Below are positions 42,658 through 52,193 of a DNA stretch of 64,000 nucleotides, in pieces; within the stretch, counting starts at the first letter, position 1; each line of letters begins with the position of its first letter. Below the pieces are notes generated by a model that saw only the letters and a program-made list of their open reading frames with translations, was not told the DNA's origin and did no database searches. The position numbers were made by a program, and so were the translations under genes. This DNA is from Pseudomonas sp. MWU13-2105 (lineage in GTDB: Bacteria > Pseudomonadota > Gammaproteobacteria > Pseudomonadales > Pseudomonadaceae): the NCBI RefSeq assembly GCF_023242315.1, contig NZ_JALLIY010000020.1:97660-161659 (forward strand), in the 5' to 3' direction.

Positions 42658-43317
42658 TCAGGCGACCTGTGGGGATTGTGTCGACAGCGCGCAGGCCTGC
42701 GGCTGTTCGGCAAGTGAGACAAAGCGACCGGTGCTGCCGTCGAGGGCGGCGATGGAGCCGCTCTCGATGTCATATACCCAGCCATGCAGGTTCAGCCGGC
42801 CTTGTTCCAGCGCCAGGGCGACAGACGGGTGAGTCTTGAGGTTAGCCAACTGGGCGATCACGTTTTCCCGGACCAGGGCGTCCAGCCGGGCTTCGGCCGA
42901 GGCATGGCTGCGGGCGGCGTTGATGACCTTGGCCGATTCGGCGTGGCGCAGCCAGTTGGCCACCGCCGGCAGGTGATCGAGGCATTTGCAGGTGGAGATC
43001 GCGGTCATCGCACCGCAGTCGGAATGGCCGCAGATCACGATATCGCGCACCCCGAGCACCGCCACCGCATACTCCACCGTGGCCGACACGCCGCCCGGCT
43101 CCGGGCCGTAGGAGGGTACGATATTGCCGGCATTGCGAATTACGAACAGGTCGCCGGGCTCTTGCTGGGTCAGCAGTTCCGGCACCACCCGGCTGTCCGA
43201 GCAGGTGACGAACAGGGTGCCGGGGCTCTGGGTGGTTGCCAGTTGCTTGAACAGCGCGCTGCGGGTCGGAAAAGCTTCGCGTTGGAACTTCAGGAATCCG
43301 TCGATGATGGCTTGCAT
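42658..43317 (-). CDS. cynT: Beta-class carbonic anhydrase (cyn operon)
   Basis: The 219-residue beta carbonic anhydrase has zinc ligands in CSDSRVVPE (Cys, Asp), and His and Cys in ICGHSDCGAM. The start at 43317 has AAGGAG eight bases upstream; the longer frame adds unlikely residues. Encoded 34 bases ahead of cynS, it supplies or recovers bicarbonate for cyanate breakdown. It is divergent from cynR. Confidence 0.96.
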   Translation of the reverse strand: MQAIIDGFLKFQREAFPTRSALFKQLATTQSPGTLFVTCSDSRVVPELLTQQEPGDLFVIRNAGNIVPSYGPEPGGVSATVEYAVAVLGVRDIVICGHSDCGAMTAISTCKCLDHLPAVANWLRHAESAKVINAARSHASAEARLDALVRENVIAQLANLKTHPSVALALEQGRLNLHGWVYDIESGSIAALDGSTGRFVSLAEQPQACALSTQSPQVA

Positions 43318-43399
43318 GGGGGCTTCTCCTTGCGGGTGGCTGATGGGGCAAGGATGGAAGTTTTCAGACATAGCGTCCAAGATCGGCTTATTATGAAAG

Positions 43400-43418
43400 C
43401 TATAAGTCCTACCTATAG
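43400..43418. promoter_or_regulatory. Putative CynR operator
   Basis: CTATAAGTCCTACCTATAG, a dyad of CTATA and TATAG half-sites with LysR-type spacing, in the 112-bp gap between cynT and cynR. It could serve both directions. Confidence 0.6.
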
Positions 43419-43429
43419 TTGAGTGCCCG

Positions 43430-44308
43430 ATGCTGCTGCGTCATATCCGTTATCTGCTGGCCGTCGCCGAACATCGCAACTTCACCCGGGCCGCCGAGGC
43501 CTTGCATGTCTCCCAGCCGACGCTGTCCCAGCAGATCAGGCAGTTGGAAGATAACCTCGGGGCCGCTCTGTTCGATCGTTCGGGGCGCAGCATCCGCCTG
43601 ACCGATGCCGGCGAGGCCTATGTGCGGTTTGCCCGCCTGGCGCTGCAGGACCTGGAAGCGGGCAAGCGGGCGATGCACGATGTGCGCGACCTGAGTCGCG
43701 GCAGCCTGCGCCTGGCCATGACGCCGACCTTCACCGCCTACCTCATCGCGCCGTTGTTGCACCGTTTCAACAGCCTCTACCCGGGCATCACCCTGAATGT
43801 CCAGGAAATGCCCCAGGATCGGCTGGAGGCCGCCTTGGCCGGGGACCTGCTGGATATCGGCATTGCCTTTACCGGGATGCACCTGGCGGATATCCGGAGT
43901 GAGGCGCTGTTCAGCGAAACCTTGAGCCTGATGGTCGGTGCGACCCATTCGCAGGCGGCTGACAAAGTTCTCACTGGCCATGATCTGGAGCAGCAGTCGC
44001 TGGTCCTGCTCAGCCAGGATTTCGCCACGCGCCAACACATCGACCTCTACTGCCGCCAGCACGGCATCGTGCCGCGCATCGCCATCGAGGCCAATTCCAT
44101 CAGTGCGATTGTCGAGCTGGTCCGCCGGGGGCGGTTGGCGACGATCCTGCCCGCGGCCATCGCCCGCGAGCAGCCGGGGTTGGCCGCGCTGGAGCTGACG
44201 CCGGCATTGCCGCAGCGTACGGTGGCCCTGCTCAGTCGCGAGGGCGCCTGGCGCAGCGCCGCCTGCCAGGCGTTCACGGCGCTGGCGCGGCAATGGCCGA
44301 ATGTTTAG
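43430..44308 (+). CDS. cynR: LysR-type activator CynR
   Basis: The 292-residue LysR regulator starts MLLRHIRYLLAVAEHRNFTR, with the HTH RAAEALHVSQPTLSQQIRQL and a substrate-binding-protein-like effector domain. Divergent position next to cynT-cynS and similarity to E. coli CynR support its role as cyanate-responsive activator. Confidence 0.93.
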   Translation: MLLRHIRYLLAVAEHRNFTRAAEALHVSQPTLSQQIRQLEDNLGAALFDRSGRSIRLTDAGEAYVRFARLALQDLEAGKRAMHDVRDLSRGSLRLAMTPTFTAYLIAPLLHRFNSLYPGITLNVQEMPQDRLEAALAGDLLDIGIAFTGMHLADIRSEALFSETLSLMVGATHSQAADKVLTGHDLEQQSLVLLSQDFATRQHIDLYCRQHGIVPRIAIEANSISAIVELVRRGRLATILPAAIAREQPGLAALELTPALPQRTVALLSREGAWRSAACQAFTALARQWPNV

Positions 44309-44680
44309 CCGTTGCGCATGCAAGCTTCTTCAAAACTGAATTTAATCACCTGGACGCTCGTGTGAGGCTGCCGGTCTCAGGTTTAGCGCGGCAGGTATAT
44401 GGATCATCGGCTCGGCGAGATTCGCTACGCGGCAGGGACGGCGGCTTCGGCACCGGGCGCCCCGTCGCGTCGTCGTTCGCTGTCACATGTCACTACAAGC
44501 CTGCTGGCCTTGCCTTCCGAACTGGCTTTCTGGGCGCTATGGCATTGCCGTCATGCGCGCCCGCCGGATGTCGGTTTTCCCCGTTGAGTTATTTCATTGA
44601 TCGCCGGCGGCCGGTGTTGGCCGCCGGGATCGAATCGGTGGGCGCGTGCGCGCCTGCCCGACGCGGAAAACGAGAATCCC
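44309..44680. other. High-GC intergenic gap
   Basis: No supported gene was found. A plus-strand frame spanning 44293-44736 overlaps the following gene's start and lacks a ribosome site. Confidence 0.5.
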
Positions 44681-46063
44681 ATGAGTGTTGCCTACCCAGC
44701 CTTTGCCTGTACCGAAGAAGCCCTGAGCTTTCTTGAACACAACCCCGATATCGAGATGTTCGAGCTGTTCATCCTCGATAACAACGGCGTCCCTCGCGGC
44801 AAGTTGCTGCACCGTGACGAGCTGCTGGCGGTCTATGCCAGCGGTCGTCCGCTGCCCAGCACGATTCTCGGCCTGACCATCAACGGCGACGATGTGGAGA
44901 ACTCCGGTCTGGTCTGGGATGTCGGGGATATCGATTGTCGTGCCTATCCCCTGAGCGGCAGCTTGCAACGCATGCCCTGGCGGCAGATCCCGACGGCGGC
45001 GGTGCAGGTCAGCATGCACCCCCGCGAGGGACTGCCGGCGGCGGTGGCCGACCCGCGGCATCTGCTGGTCAAGGTGATTGATGGGCTCAAGGCCGACGGC
45101 TACTACCCGGTGATGGCGGCGGAGCTGGAGTTCTATCTGCTCGACCAGAAGCGTGACAGCCACGGCCGACCGCGGCCGGCCCGCGACGCCGATGGTGGAC
45201 GCCCGAGCACGACCCAGGTCTACGGCCTGCGCGAGCTGGAGCAGATCGAGCCGTTCCTCGCCGACCTCTACGGCGCCTGCAAACTCCAGGGTATTCCGGC
45301 GCGCACGGCGATCTCCGAGTATGCCCCGGGCCAGGTCGAAATTACCCTGGAGCACCGTGCCGATGCGTTGCAGGCGATGGACGAAGCGGTGCGCTACAAA
45401 CGCCTGGTCAAGGGCGTGGCGCACAAGCACGGGATGATTGCCTGCTTCATGGCCAAGCCGTTCGACGACCTCGCCGGCACCGGTCTGCATATGCATGTCA
45501 GCCTGGCGGACGCGGCGGGCAACAATTTGTTTGCCAGCGAGGCCGGCGACGGCACGCCGCTGCTCAGGCAGGCGGTGGGCGGCATGCTCGCGACCCTGCT
45601 CGATGCGTTGCTGCTGTTCTGCCCGAATGCCAACTCCTACCGGCGTTTCCAGAGCAACAGCTATGCACCGCTGGCGGCGACCTGGGGTGTCGACAACCGC
45701 ACCGTGAGCCTGCGGATACCCGGCGGCCCGGCCTTTTCACGACATATCGAGCATCGACTCTGCGGTGCCGATGCCAATCCTTATCTGGCGGCGGCGGCGA
45801 TCCTCGCGGGGATTCATCGTGGGATTCGTGAGCGGCTCGACCCCGGCGCACCGGTCGAAGGCAATGGTTACGCGCAGGTCGGCAGGCGCCTGCCGACCGA
45901 CTGGCTGACGACCCTGCGCGCCCTGGAGGAGTCCGCCTGGGCGCGGGAGGCGTTTGGTCGCGAGTTTCTCGGCGTGTACTTGGCGGTCAAGCGCGTCGAA
46001 TACCGCCAATTCATGGGCGAGGTCGGTGAGCAGGATTGGCGCTGGTATTTGCAGCAGGCGTGA
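44681..46063 (+). CDS. Glutamine synthetase family protein (PuuA/gamma-glutamyl ligase type)
   Basis: The 460-residue enzyme has the GS beta-grasp N terminus (DIEMFELFILDNNGVPRGK) and catalytic domain: AAELEFYLLD (metal Glu), EYAPGQVEITLEHR, the ATP-binding loop region FMAKPFDDLAGTGLHMHVS and NRTVSLRIPG. It is of the kind that gamma-glutamylates polyamines or amines rather than making glutamine. The start at 44681 is chosen by homology of the N terminus; the ribosome site is poor. No puuBCD genes are adjacent. Confidence 0.93.
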   Translation: MSVAYPAFACTEEALSFLEHNPDIEMFELFILDNNGVPRGKLLHRDELLAVYASGRPLPSTILGLTINGDDVENSGLVWDVGDIDCRAYPLSGSLQRMPWRQIPTAAVQVSMHPREGLPAAVADPRHLLVKVIDGLKADGYYPVMAAELEFYLLDQKRDSHGRPRPARDADGGRPSTTQVYGLRELEQIEPFLADLYGACKLQGIPARTAISEYAPGQVEITLEHRADALQAMDEAVRYKRLVKGVAHKHGMIACFMAKPFDDLAGTGLHMHVSLADAAGNNLFASEAGDGTPLLRQAVGGMLATLLDALLLFCPNANSYRRFQSNSYAPLAATWGVDNRTVSLRIPGGPAFSRHIEHRLCGADANPYLAAAAILAGIHRGIRERLDPGAPVEGNGYAQVGRRLPTDWLTTLRALEESAWAREAFGREFLGVYLAVKRVEYRQFMGEVGEQDWRWYLQQA

Positions 46064-46242
46064 ATGGCCGCTCGGTAATCTGTTGAACAATTAGGGCGGG
46101 AAATTTTCACGAAATATTGATGTGCGTCTGACTAAGGTTCGAAGCGTTGCCGAGTGGATATTCATGCACCCGGCAGCCCCTCAAACCGACCCCATGTGTT
46201 CGACCCGCCCGACACAGGTTCACCGCCGAGAGTTTGCGAGTC

Positions 46243-46920
46243 ATGCCTGCGCAACCACCTGCAACCGTTGAGCTCGAACTCGCCCGCCAGCACGCACGCG
46301 AGCTTGCCCGGGCTTGCCAGGAGCGGTCCCCCGACAGTCTGGTCCGGCGCCTGGGGCTGGCGCGGGAAAAACAGTGGGTGCGCCAGGCGCTGAAGCTGGC
46401 CGGCGAGCCCGGCCTGGTCCTCGACCTGCCCTGCGGTGCCGGACGTTTCTGGCCGGTGCTGGCCGAACGCGCCAACCGGGTGATCCTCGCGGCCGACCCT
46501 TCGCAAGAGATGCTGGATCACTGCGTGGTCCAGCATCCCGTCGATAGCCTCCAGCGGGTCAGGACCTTCCAGAGTTCGGTGTTTGCCATCGGTTTGCCGG
46601 AGAATGCGGTGGACTGCATTTTTTGCATGCCGTTGTTCCAGCATCTCGGCGAAAGTGAGCACCGGCTGGCGATACTGCGTGAATTCCACCGGGTCAGCCG
46701 CGACACCGTAATCCTCTCGTTATGGATGGACGGCAAGGTCATGGCCTGGCATCGGCGGCGCCAGGCTCAGGCCTGCGGCCAGGACTCGCAACGCGTGCTG
46801 TTCGGCAAGGCGCTGGTTGAAGGAGAGTTCCGCGAGGCCGGTTTCGACATTCTCGGTCACCGCGATTTCTTTCCAGGGTATGCCATGCGTCGCCTCTATG
46901 TGTTGCGCAAGAACAGTTGA
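46243..46920 (+). CDS. Class I SAM-dependent methyltransferase
   Basis: The 225-residue protein has motif I VLDLPCGAGRFWPVLA, a motif II acidic ILAADPSQEML and VDCIFCMPLFQHLGES, typical of type 11/12 methyltransferases. The substrate is unknown. The first ATG of the conserved region at 46243 is used; the frame is open 96 bases further up. Confidence 0.9.
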   Translation: MPAQPPATVELELARQHARELARACQERSPDSLVRRLGLAREKQWVRQALKLAGEPGLVLDLPCGAGRFWPVLAERANRVILAADPSQEMLDHCVVQHPVDSLQRVRTFQSSVFAIGLPENAVDCIFCMPLFQHLGESEHRLAILREFHRVSRDTVILSLWMDGKVMAWHRRRQAQACGQDSQRVLFGKALVEGEFREAGFDILGHRDFFPGYAMRRLYVLRKNS

Positions 46921-47061
46921 TCCTGGCGTGAACACTTCAAATCGTTGAGCAGGACTATTCTTGTTGCTCAGTCAGCTCTTTCGCTACGGCACTTGCAGAG
47001 TGAGTGCTCGCAAAGCCCAGTGGCGAGATATACTGCGTGCCATTCTTCAAGGGAGAGCCGT

Positions 47062-48195
47062 GTGGCCATCGATATTCACTGGATTCGCGACAACGATAGC
47101 CTCGGTCGGCATTGCGCCCAATGGCAACAGTTACCCTTTGTTGCCCTCGACACCGAATTCATGCGGGTCGACACTTTTTATCCGATTGCCGGCCTGATCC
47201 AGATCGGTGACGGCGAACGCGCCTATCTGATCGATCCCCTGAGCATCGACCAATGGCAACCCCTGGCGGCGTTGCTCGAAGACCCCGCCGTGGTCAAGGT
47301 CGTGCACGCCTGCAGCGAAGACCTCGAAGTGCTGTTGCGCCTTACCGGCAGCCTGCCGGTGCCGCTGTTCGACACCCAGCTCGCGGCCGCGTACCTGAAC
47401 CTGGGGTTCTCCATGGGCTATTCGCGGCTGGTGCAGGAAGTCCTCGGTATCGAGCTGCCCAAGGGCGAAACCCGTTCCGACTGGCTGCAGCGGCCCCTGT
47501 CGGAGACCCAGGTCAGCTACGCCGCCGAAGATGCCGTGCACCTGGCCGAAGTCTACACCCGGCTGCGTCCGAAACTGTCGGACGACAAGTACGCCTGGGT
47601 CCTGGAAGACGGTGCGGAGCTGGTGGCCAACCTGCGTCGCGAGGTTGACCCCTATGAGGTCTATCGCGAGGCGAAGCTGGCCTGGAAGCTGTCCCGGGCG
47701 CAACTGGTGGTGCTGCGCGAGCTGTGCGCCTGGCGCGAACGCGAAGCCCGCGCCCGCGATCTGCCGCGCAACCGGATCGTCCGGGAACACTCCTTGTGGC
47801 CCTTGGCCAAGAGCCAGCCGGACAACCTGGTGGCACTGGCTCGCATCGAGGATATGCACCCGCGTACCGTGCGCCAGGACGGTGAGTTCCTGCTGGAGCT
47901 GATCAAGCGGGCCGGCAGCGCGTCAATGGACCAATGGCCGCCGGCAGTACCCGAGCCGTTGCCGATCGAAGCCTCGGCACTGATCAAGCGCCTGCGTGCC
48001 CTTGGCCAGGCCGAAGCCGAACGCCTCGGCGTCGCGCCGGAATTGATGCTGCGCAAGAAAACCCTGGAAGCGCTGATCAAGAGCGGCTTCCCCGCCGGAT
48101 CTTACCAATTGCCCGATTCGCTGCGTGGCTGGCGCCGCGAGTTGATGGGCCAGGCGCTGCTCGACAGCCTGGCCACTGCCGGAGAACAGCCTTGA
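47062..48195 (+). CDS. rnd: Ribonuclease D
   Basis: A 3'-5' exoribonuclease for tRNA and structured RNA maturation. The 377-residue protein starts at the GTG at 47062 with GGGAG upstream. DEDDy exonuclease motifs: FVALDTEFMRVDTF, VKVVHACSEDLEVLL, and SYAAEDAVHL (Tyr form). The C-terminal HRDC domains follow (LSRAQLVVLRELCAWREREA). It overlaps ycgL by four bases. Confidence 0.96.
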   Translation: MAIDIHWIRDNDSLGRHCAQWQQLPFVALDTEFMRVDTFYPIAGLIQIGDGERAYLIDPLSIDQWQPLAALLEDPAVVKVVHACSEDLEVLLRLTGSLPVPLFDTQLAAAYLNLGFSMGYSRLVQEVLGIELPKGETRSDWLQRPLSETQVSYAAEDAVHLAEVYTRLRPKLSDDKYAWVLEDGAELVANLRREVDPYEVYREAKLAWKLSRAQLVVLRELCAWREREARARDLPRNRIVREHSLWPLAKSQPDNLVALARIEDMHPRTVRQDGEFLLELIKRAGSASMDQWPPAVPEPLPIEASALIKRLRALGQAEAERLGVAPELMLRKKTLEALIKSGFPAGSYQLPDSLRGWRRELMGQALLDSLATAGEQP

Positions 48196-48485
48196 AACGT
48201 ATTTGCTCCATCTACCGAAGCCCACGCCGGAACGAAATGTACCTCTACGTGCTCAAGAGCGATGCCCTGGAGCGTGTTCCGGAGAATCTGCTGTTGGCCT
48301 TCGGTAAGCCGCACCATGCCTTCGACCTGGTCCTGAGCCCCGAGCGCACGCTGTCGCGCGAAGATATCCACCAGGTGCTGGAGAACCTCGAGAAGCAGGG
48401 CTATCACCTGCAGATGCCGCCGGCCGAAGATGAATACATCGAACATTTGCCCGAAGAGTTGTTGCGGCGCAATGACCCGATCTGA
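48192..48485 (+). CDS. ycgL: YcgL domain protein
   Basis: A 97-residue protein of the YcgL family: KRICSIYRSPRRNEMYLYVL at the N terminus and EKQGYHLQMPPAEDEYIEHL at the C terminus. It begins at a TTG at 48192 overlapping the rnd stop (TTGA). The rnd-ycgL pair is conserved in gammaproteobacteria. The function is unknown. Confidence 0.93.
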   Translation: MKRICSIYRSPRRNEMYLYVLKSDALERVPENLLLAFGKPHHAFDLVLSPERTLSREDIHQVLENLEKQGYHLQMPPAEDEYIEHLPEELLRRNDPI

Positions 48486-48612
48486 CGGCTATCGCTGAGT
48501 GCTCCGTGCGCGGCGCTCGATTCCAATGGACTGTATTTTCCGGCAGTGGCCGATGACGATGGAGCGAACTCCGTCGGCGGCTGCCTGCACTGTTTTTTGA
48601 AAGGTTTGAACC

Positions 48613-49545
48613 ATGCGCGTTCTGATTGCCGAACACGACCACGCCCTCTATGCCCGCTTGTTGCAGCAGATGGCCCCGGAACTTGAAGTCATGACCAGCG
48701 GCGATTCGGCCACGCTGTCGACGTTGGCGGCCGACTGCCCGGTCTGGCTGGGGCAGCCGGATCTGTTGGCGACCCTGCTACGCCAGGGGCACGGGCCGCA
48801 GTGGCTGCAATCGACCTGGGCCGGCGTCACGCCGCTGCTGGCCGAGGGCTTGCCACGGGACTATCGCCTGACCCGCGCGGTAGGGATTTTTGGCCAGGTG
48901 ATGGCCGAGTATGTGCTGACCTATATGCTGGGGCATGAGCGCGAGGTCCTGGCCCGCCTGGTCAGCCAGGTCGAGCGCAAGTGGGACAACCGCCTGGGCC
49001 AGAGCCTGGCGGGGCGCAAGGTGTTGATTGTCGGTGCCGGGGATATCGGCCAGAGCGTTGCGCAGTTCCTGCAACCCTTTGGTGTCGAGTTGTACGGCAT
49101 TGCCAGTAGCGCGCGGGAGCAGGCGCCGTTTATCGAGGTGGCGGCGCTCGAAGCCCTGGGCGACTGGGTTGGCAAGGTCGACTATGTGATCAACCTGTTG
49201 CCGAACACGCCCAATACCCATGATCTGTACGATGCGGCGCTGTTCAAGCGCTTCAAGCCGACAGGCCTGTTCATCAACGTCGGGCGCGGCGTCGCGGTGG
49301 TCGATGCGGACCTGGTGGAAGCCTTGAAGGAAGGGCATCTGGCGGGGGCGGTGATCGATGTCTGCCGGCAGGAGCCGTTGCCACAGCGTCATCCGTTCTG
49401 GACGGCCTGGGGGCTGTTGTTGACCGGCCACAGTTCGGCCCCGACGTCGCCGGCGATGATGGTGCAGTTGTTCGTCGAGAACCTGCGGGCCTATCAGGCC
49501 GGGGAGGCGTTGCGCGGGGAAGTGGATTTCGAGCGCGGCTACTGA
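48613..49545 (+). CDS. D-2-hydroxyacid dehydrogenase (glyoxylate/hydroxypyruvate reductase-like)
   Basis: The 310-residue NAD(P)-dependent dehydrogenase has the Rossmann motif KVLIVGAGDIGQSVAQFL, catalytic Arg and Glu regions (INVGRGVAVVDADLVEAL, VIDVCRQEPLP) and an HSSAPT motif in which His plays the catalytic role. It resembles the GhrA group, which reduces glyoxylate and hydroxypyruvate. Confidence 0.93.
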   Translation: MRVLIAEHDHALYARLLQQMAPELEVMTSGDSATLSTLAADCPVWLGQPDLLATLLRQGHGPQWLQSTWAGVTPLLAEGLPRDYRLTRAVGIFGQVMAEYVLTYMLGHEREVLARLVSQVERKWDNRLGQSLAGRKVLIVGAGDIGQSVAQFLQPFGVELYGIASSAREQAPFIEVAALEALGDWVGKVDYVINLLPNTPNTHDLYDAALFKRFKPTGLFINVGRGVAVVDADLVEALKEGHLAGAVIDVCRQEPLPQRHPFWTAWGLLLTGHSSAPTSPAMMVQLFVENLRAYQAGEALRGEVDFERGY

Positions 49546-49561
49546 GTCTGGCGAGGTTTTT

Positions 49562-49652
49562 TTGTGGGAGCGGAGCTTGCCCGCGAATGGGACACTGCGG
49601 TTTGTCAGGAAAACCGCGGCGCTCCCTTCGCGGGCAAGCTTCGCTCCCACAA
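49562..49652. repeat. REPIN-type palindromic repeat
   Basis: TTGTGGGAGCGGAGCTTGCC... and ...GGCAAGCTTCGCTCCCACAA inverted around an inner hairpin. A Pseudomonas REP doublet between two convergent genes. Confidence 0.85.
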
Positions 49653-49695
49653 CAGGGGCTGTTCATTCTCTTTGTGACAGTGAACAGGCTCCGGG

Positions 49696-50289
49696 TTACA
49701 GGCTGAAGTCGCCCTCGGCCACCAGTGCGCTCAGTGGCTGGCGCAGGCTTGGGATTTCGCGGGCCTGCAGGTAATCCGGCAGGCTCGCCTTGTCGCCCAG
49801 CTTGCCGATGGCCACGGCCGCATGCAGTGCATAACCTTCTGGAATCTTCAGCTCGCGGCGGGTCAGTTCCTGATCGAAGCCGGCCATGCCGTGGCTGTGC
49901 CAGCCGCTGTTGCTGGCTTGCAGCGCCAGGTGGCCCCAGGCCGAACCGGTGTCGAAGGTGTGCCACAAGGCCGGGGTTTCTTCGCTGGCGCCAGGGGCGG
50001 TGAAGGTGGTTTTCGAAATCACGATCACCAGGGCCGAGGCGTGCTGTGCCCAGCCACGGTTGAATTCGTTCAGCAGGCCGAGGAAGCGCTCCCAGTTTGG
50101 CGTATCGCGGCGGGCGTAGAGAAAACGCCAGGGTTGCGAGTTGTAGGCCGATGGCGCCCAGCGGGCGGCTTCGAAAAAGCTCAACAGGGTTTGCTCCGGG
50201 ATACTCTCGCCGGTAAAGGCGCGTGGCGACCAGCGCTGGGTGAACTGGGGATCGATCGGATGATCGGCGATACGTGGGTTGATGCTCAT
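49696..50289 (-). CDS. Nitroreductase family protein
   Basis: The 197-residue FMN-dependent oxidoreductase has an N terminus with the FMN-binding SPRAFTGESIPE and SAYNSQPWRFLYA, and a C-terminal GKLGDKASLPDYL. The start at 50289 is used; a longer open frame upstream adds 63 low-confidence residues. It is divergent from the YcgN gene. The substrate is unknown. Confidence 0.92.
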   Translation of the reverse strand: MSINPRIADHPIDPQFTQRWSPRAFTGESIPEQTLLSFFEAARWAPSAYNSQPWRFLYARRDTPNWERFLGLLNEFNRGWAQHASALVIVISKTTFTAPGASEETPALWHTFDTGSAWGHLALQASNSGWHSHGMAGFDQELTRRELKIPEGYALHAAVAIGKLGDKASLPDYLQAREIPSLRQPLSALVAEGDFSL

Positions 50290-50443
50290 GGCGCAGTCCT
50301 GACTGGGGAAATTAGCGAGAAAGCTACTGCGCCGCAGGCAACCTGACAAGTCTTGTTCAACCGACAGTCGCCGACGCTTGGCCGCAACGACGCGGGGCAC
50401 TAGACTGGCGGCCTTTTCACTCCCCGATGCAGATGTCTGAACC

Positions 50444-50893
50444 ATGGCCGCGAAAGTCGAACCCTTCTGGATACGCAAGACCCTCGAGCAACTCGATCAG
50501 GAGGAGTGGGAGTCGCTGTGCGACGGTTGTGGCCTGTGCTGTCTGCAAAAGCTTGAGGACGAAGACGACAACAGCGTGTATTACACACGCATTGCCTGCA
50601 AGCTCCTGGACCTGAAAACCTGCCAGTGCACCGACTACGCCAAGCGTCGCGACTCGGTGCCGGACTGCATCCAGCTCACCCCGGGCAAGGCCGACCAGTT
50701 CAAGTGGTTGCCGCCGACCTGCGGTTATCGCCTGGTCAGCGAAGGCAAGGACCTGCCGCTTTGGCACCATCTGGTGTGCGGTGACCGCGACGCGGTGCAC
50801 CACGAGCGGATCTCCCAGTCCGGACGCATGCTCGCCGAAGGCAGCGTGCCCGAGGATGACTGGGAAGATCATCTGATTTTCCGCGCCGGCTGA
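50444..50893 (+). CDS. YcgN family cysteine cluster protein
   Basis: The 149-residue protein carries the family's cysteines as CDGCGLCCLQKLEDE, IACKLLDLKTCQCTDY, VPDCIQL and PPTCGYRL, likely a metal-cluster site. Found widely in proteobacteria; the function is unproven. The next gene follows 25 bases later. Confidence 0.92.
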   Translation: MAAKVEPFWIRKTLEQLDQEEWESLCDGCGLCCLQKLEDEDDNSVYYTRIACKLLDLKTCQCTDYAKRRDSVPDCIQLTPGKADQFKWLPPTCGYRLVSEGKDLPLWHHLVCGDRDAVHHERISQSGRMLAEGSVPEDDWEDHLIFRAG

Positions 50894-50917
50894 TCGGCGC
50901 GAATCCCAAGGAGCTCC

Positions 50918-52156
50918 ATGTCGTTACGTTGCAGGCTGCCGCTGTTCCTGCTGCTGATGCTGTTCAGCGGCTTGGGCTGGGCCGGGAAAAAAATCAACCT
51001 GGACTATCAGGTACGTCTGTTGCCCGAGAGCGACCAGGCCGAGGTGCGCCTGACCCTGGCCCAGGGTTCGGCGGTGCGCAGCCTGGATTTCGATCTTGGC
51101 AGCCTGGGTTACTACAGTGACTTCCTGGCCGACGGGCAGTGGCAACCAAGCCCCGGCCTGACGCCGGACAGCCGCCGCGGCACCTGGCGCCCGGCGCCGG
51201 GCAAGGCCAGCCTGAGCTATCGGGTCAGCCTCAACCATACACGCGCCGACGGCTCTTTCGAGACCCGCATAACGCCGACCTGGGCGTTGTTGCGTGGCGA
51301 AGACCTGGTGCCGCCGGCCCATCTGGATCAGCAGGACGGCACCGACCTGGTCTCGCGCCTGGAGTTCGAGTTGCCCGCCGGTTGGAAAAGCGTCGAGACC
51401 GCCTGGCCGCGCATCGGCAAGCAGCGTTTTCGTATCGACAACGTGTCCCGTCTGTTCGACCGGCCGCTCGGCTGGATAGTCGCGGGAGACCTGGGCAGCC
51501 GGCGAACCCGCTTGGGTGAGACCGATGTCACGGTCGCCGCGCCCCGGGGCGAAGGCATGCGGCGCATGGATGTGCTGACGCTGCTGACGTTCGTCTGGCC
51601 CAAGGTGCAGGAAGTGTTCCCGCGCAACCCGGGCAAATTGCTCGTGGTCGGCGCTGGCGAGTCGATGGTGCGCGGCGGCCGGGCGGGGCGCGATTCGATC
51701 TACTTGCACAGCAACGCCGCGCTGATCAGTGAATCGGGGGAAAGTGCCCTGGTGCGCGAGCTGGTTCACGTGTTCGGGCGGATCAATGACCGTCAGCGCA
51801 GTGACTGGATCGGCGAAGGCTTGGCACAGTACTACGCGATCGAGCTGCTGCGCCGTGCCGGCGGCATGAGCGAGGAGCGCTACCAGGCGTTGCAGGTGCG
51901 CTTGACCCGGGTCAGCCGCAAGGTCACCACGTTGCGCGGCGAGCAGGTGAGCGGGGCGACGGTGGCGCGGGCGGTGTTGCTGTTGCAGGCGCTGGATCGC
52001 GAGATTCGCCAGCAGACCGATGGCAAGCATTCCCTCGACGATGTCAGCCGGGCGGCGATGCGCCTGGATACTGTCAGCACCGAAGAGTTCATCCAGCTGT
52101 GCGATAGCGTGATGGGGGGGCCGTCGAAGGTGCTGGTGAGCAATCTGCTGAAATAA
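50918..52156 (+). CDS. Exported M61-like peptidase homologue, possibly inactive
   Basis: The 412-residue protein has a signal peptide (LPLFLLLMLFSGLGWAG), a beta-rich N-terminal domain and a helical metallopeptidase-like C terminus. The metal motif is degenerate: where active gluzincins have HExxH it reads RELVH (R280 to H284), while the downstream Glu is kept in GEGLAQYY (E300). It is therefore probably not a normal zinc peptidase, though it may keep a binding role in the periplasm. GGAG precedes the ATG. Confidence 0.85.
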   Translation: MSLRCRLPLFLLLMLFSGLGWAGKKINLDYQVRLLPESDQAEVRLTLAQGSAVRSLDFDLGSLGYYSDFLADGQWQPSPGLTPDSRRGTWRPAPGKASLSYRVSLNHTRADGSFETRITPTWALLRGEDLVPPAHLDQQDGTDLVSRLEFELPAGWKSVETAWPRIGKQRFRIDNVSRLFDRPLGWIVAGDLGSRRTRLGETDVTVAAPRGEGMRRMDVLTLLTFVWPKVQEVFPRNPGKLLVVGAGESMVRGGRAGRDSIYLHSNAALISESGESALVRELVHVFGRINDRQRSDWIGEGLAQYYAIELLRRAGGMSEERYQALQVRLTRVSRKVTTLRGEQVSGATVARAVLLLQALDREIRQQTDGKHSLDDVSRAAMRLDTVSTEEFIQLCDSVMGGPSKVLVSNLLK

Positions 52157-52193
52157 CGGGCGCCTGTCACGCCGCCATCGCCGGCGCCGCAGA

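Noticed and set aside
44293..44736. 147-codon frame upstream of the glutamine-synthetase gene
   Set aside because: Overlaps cynR and the next gene, has no ribosome site and no recognisable protein features.
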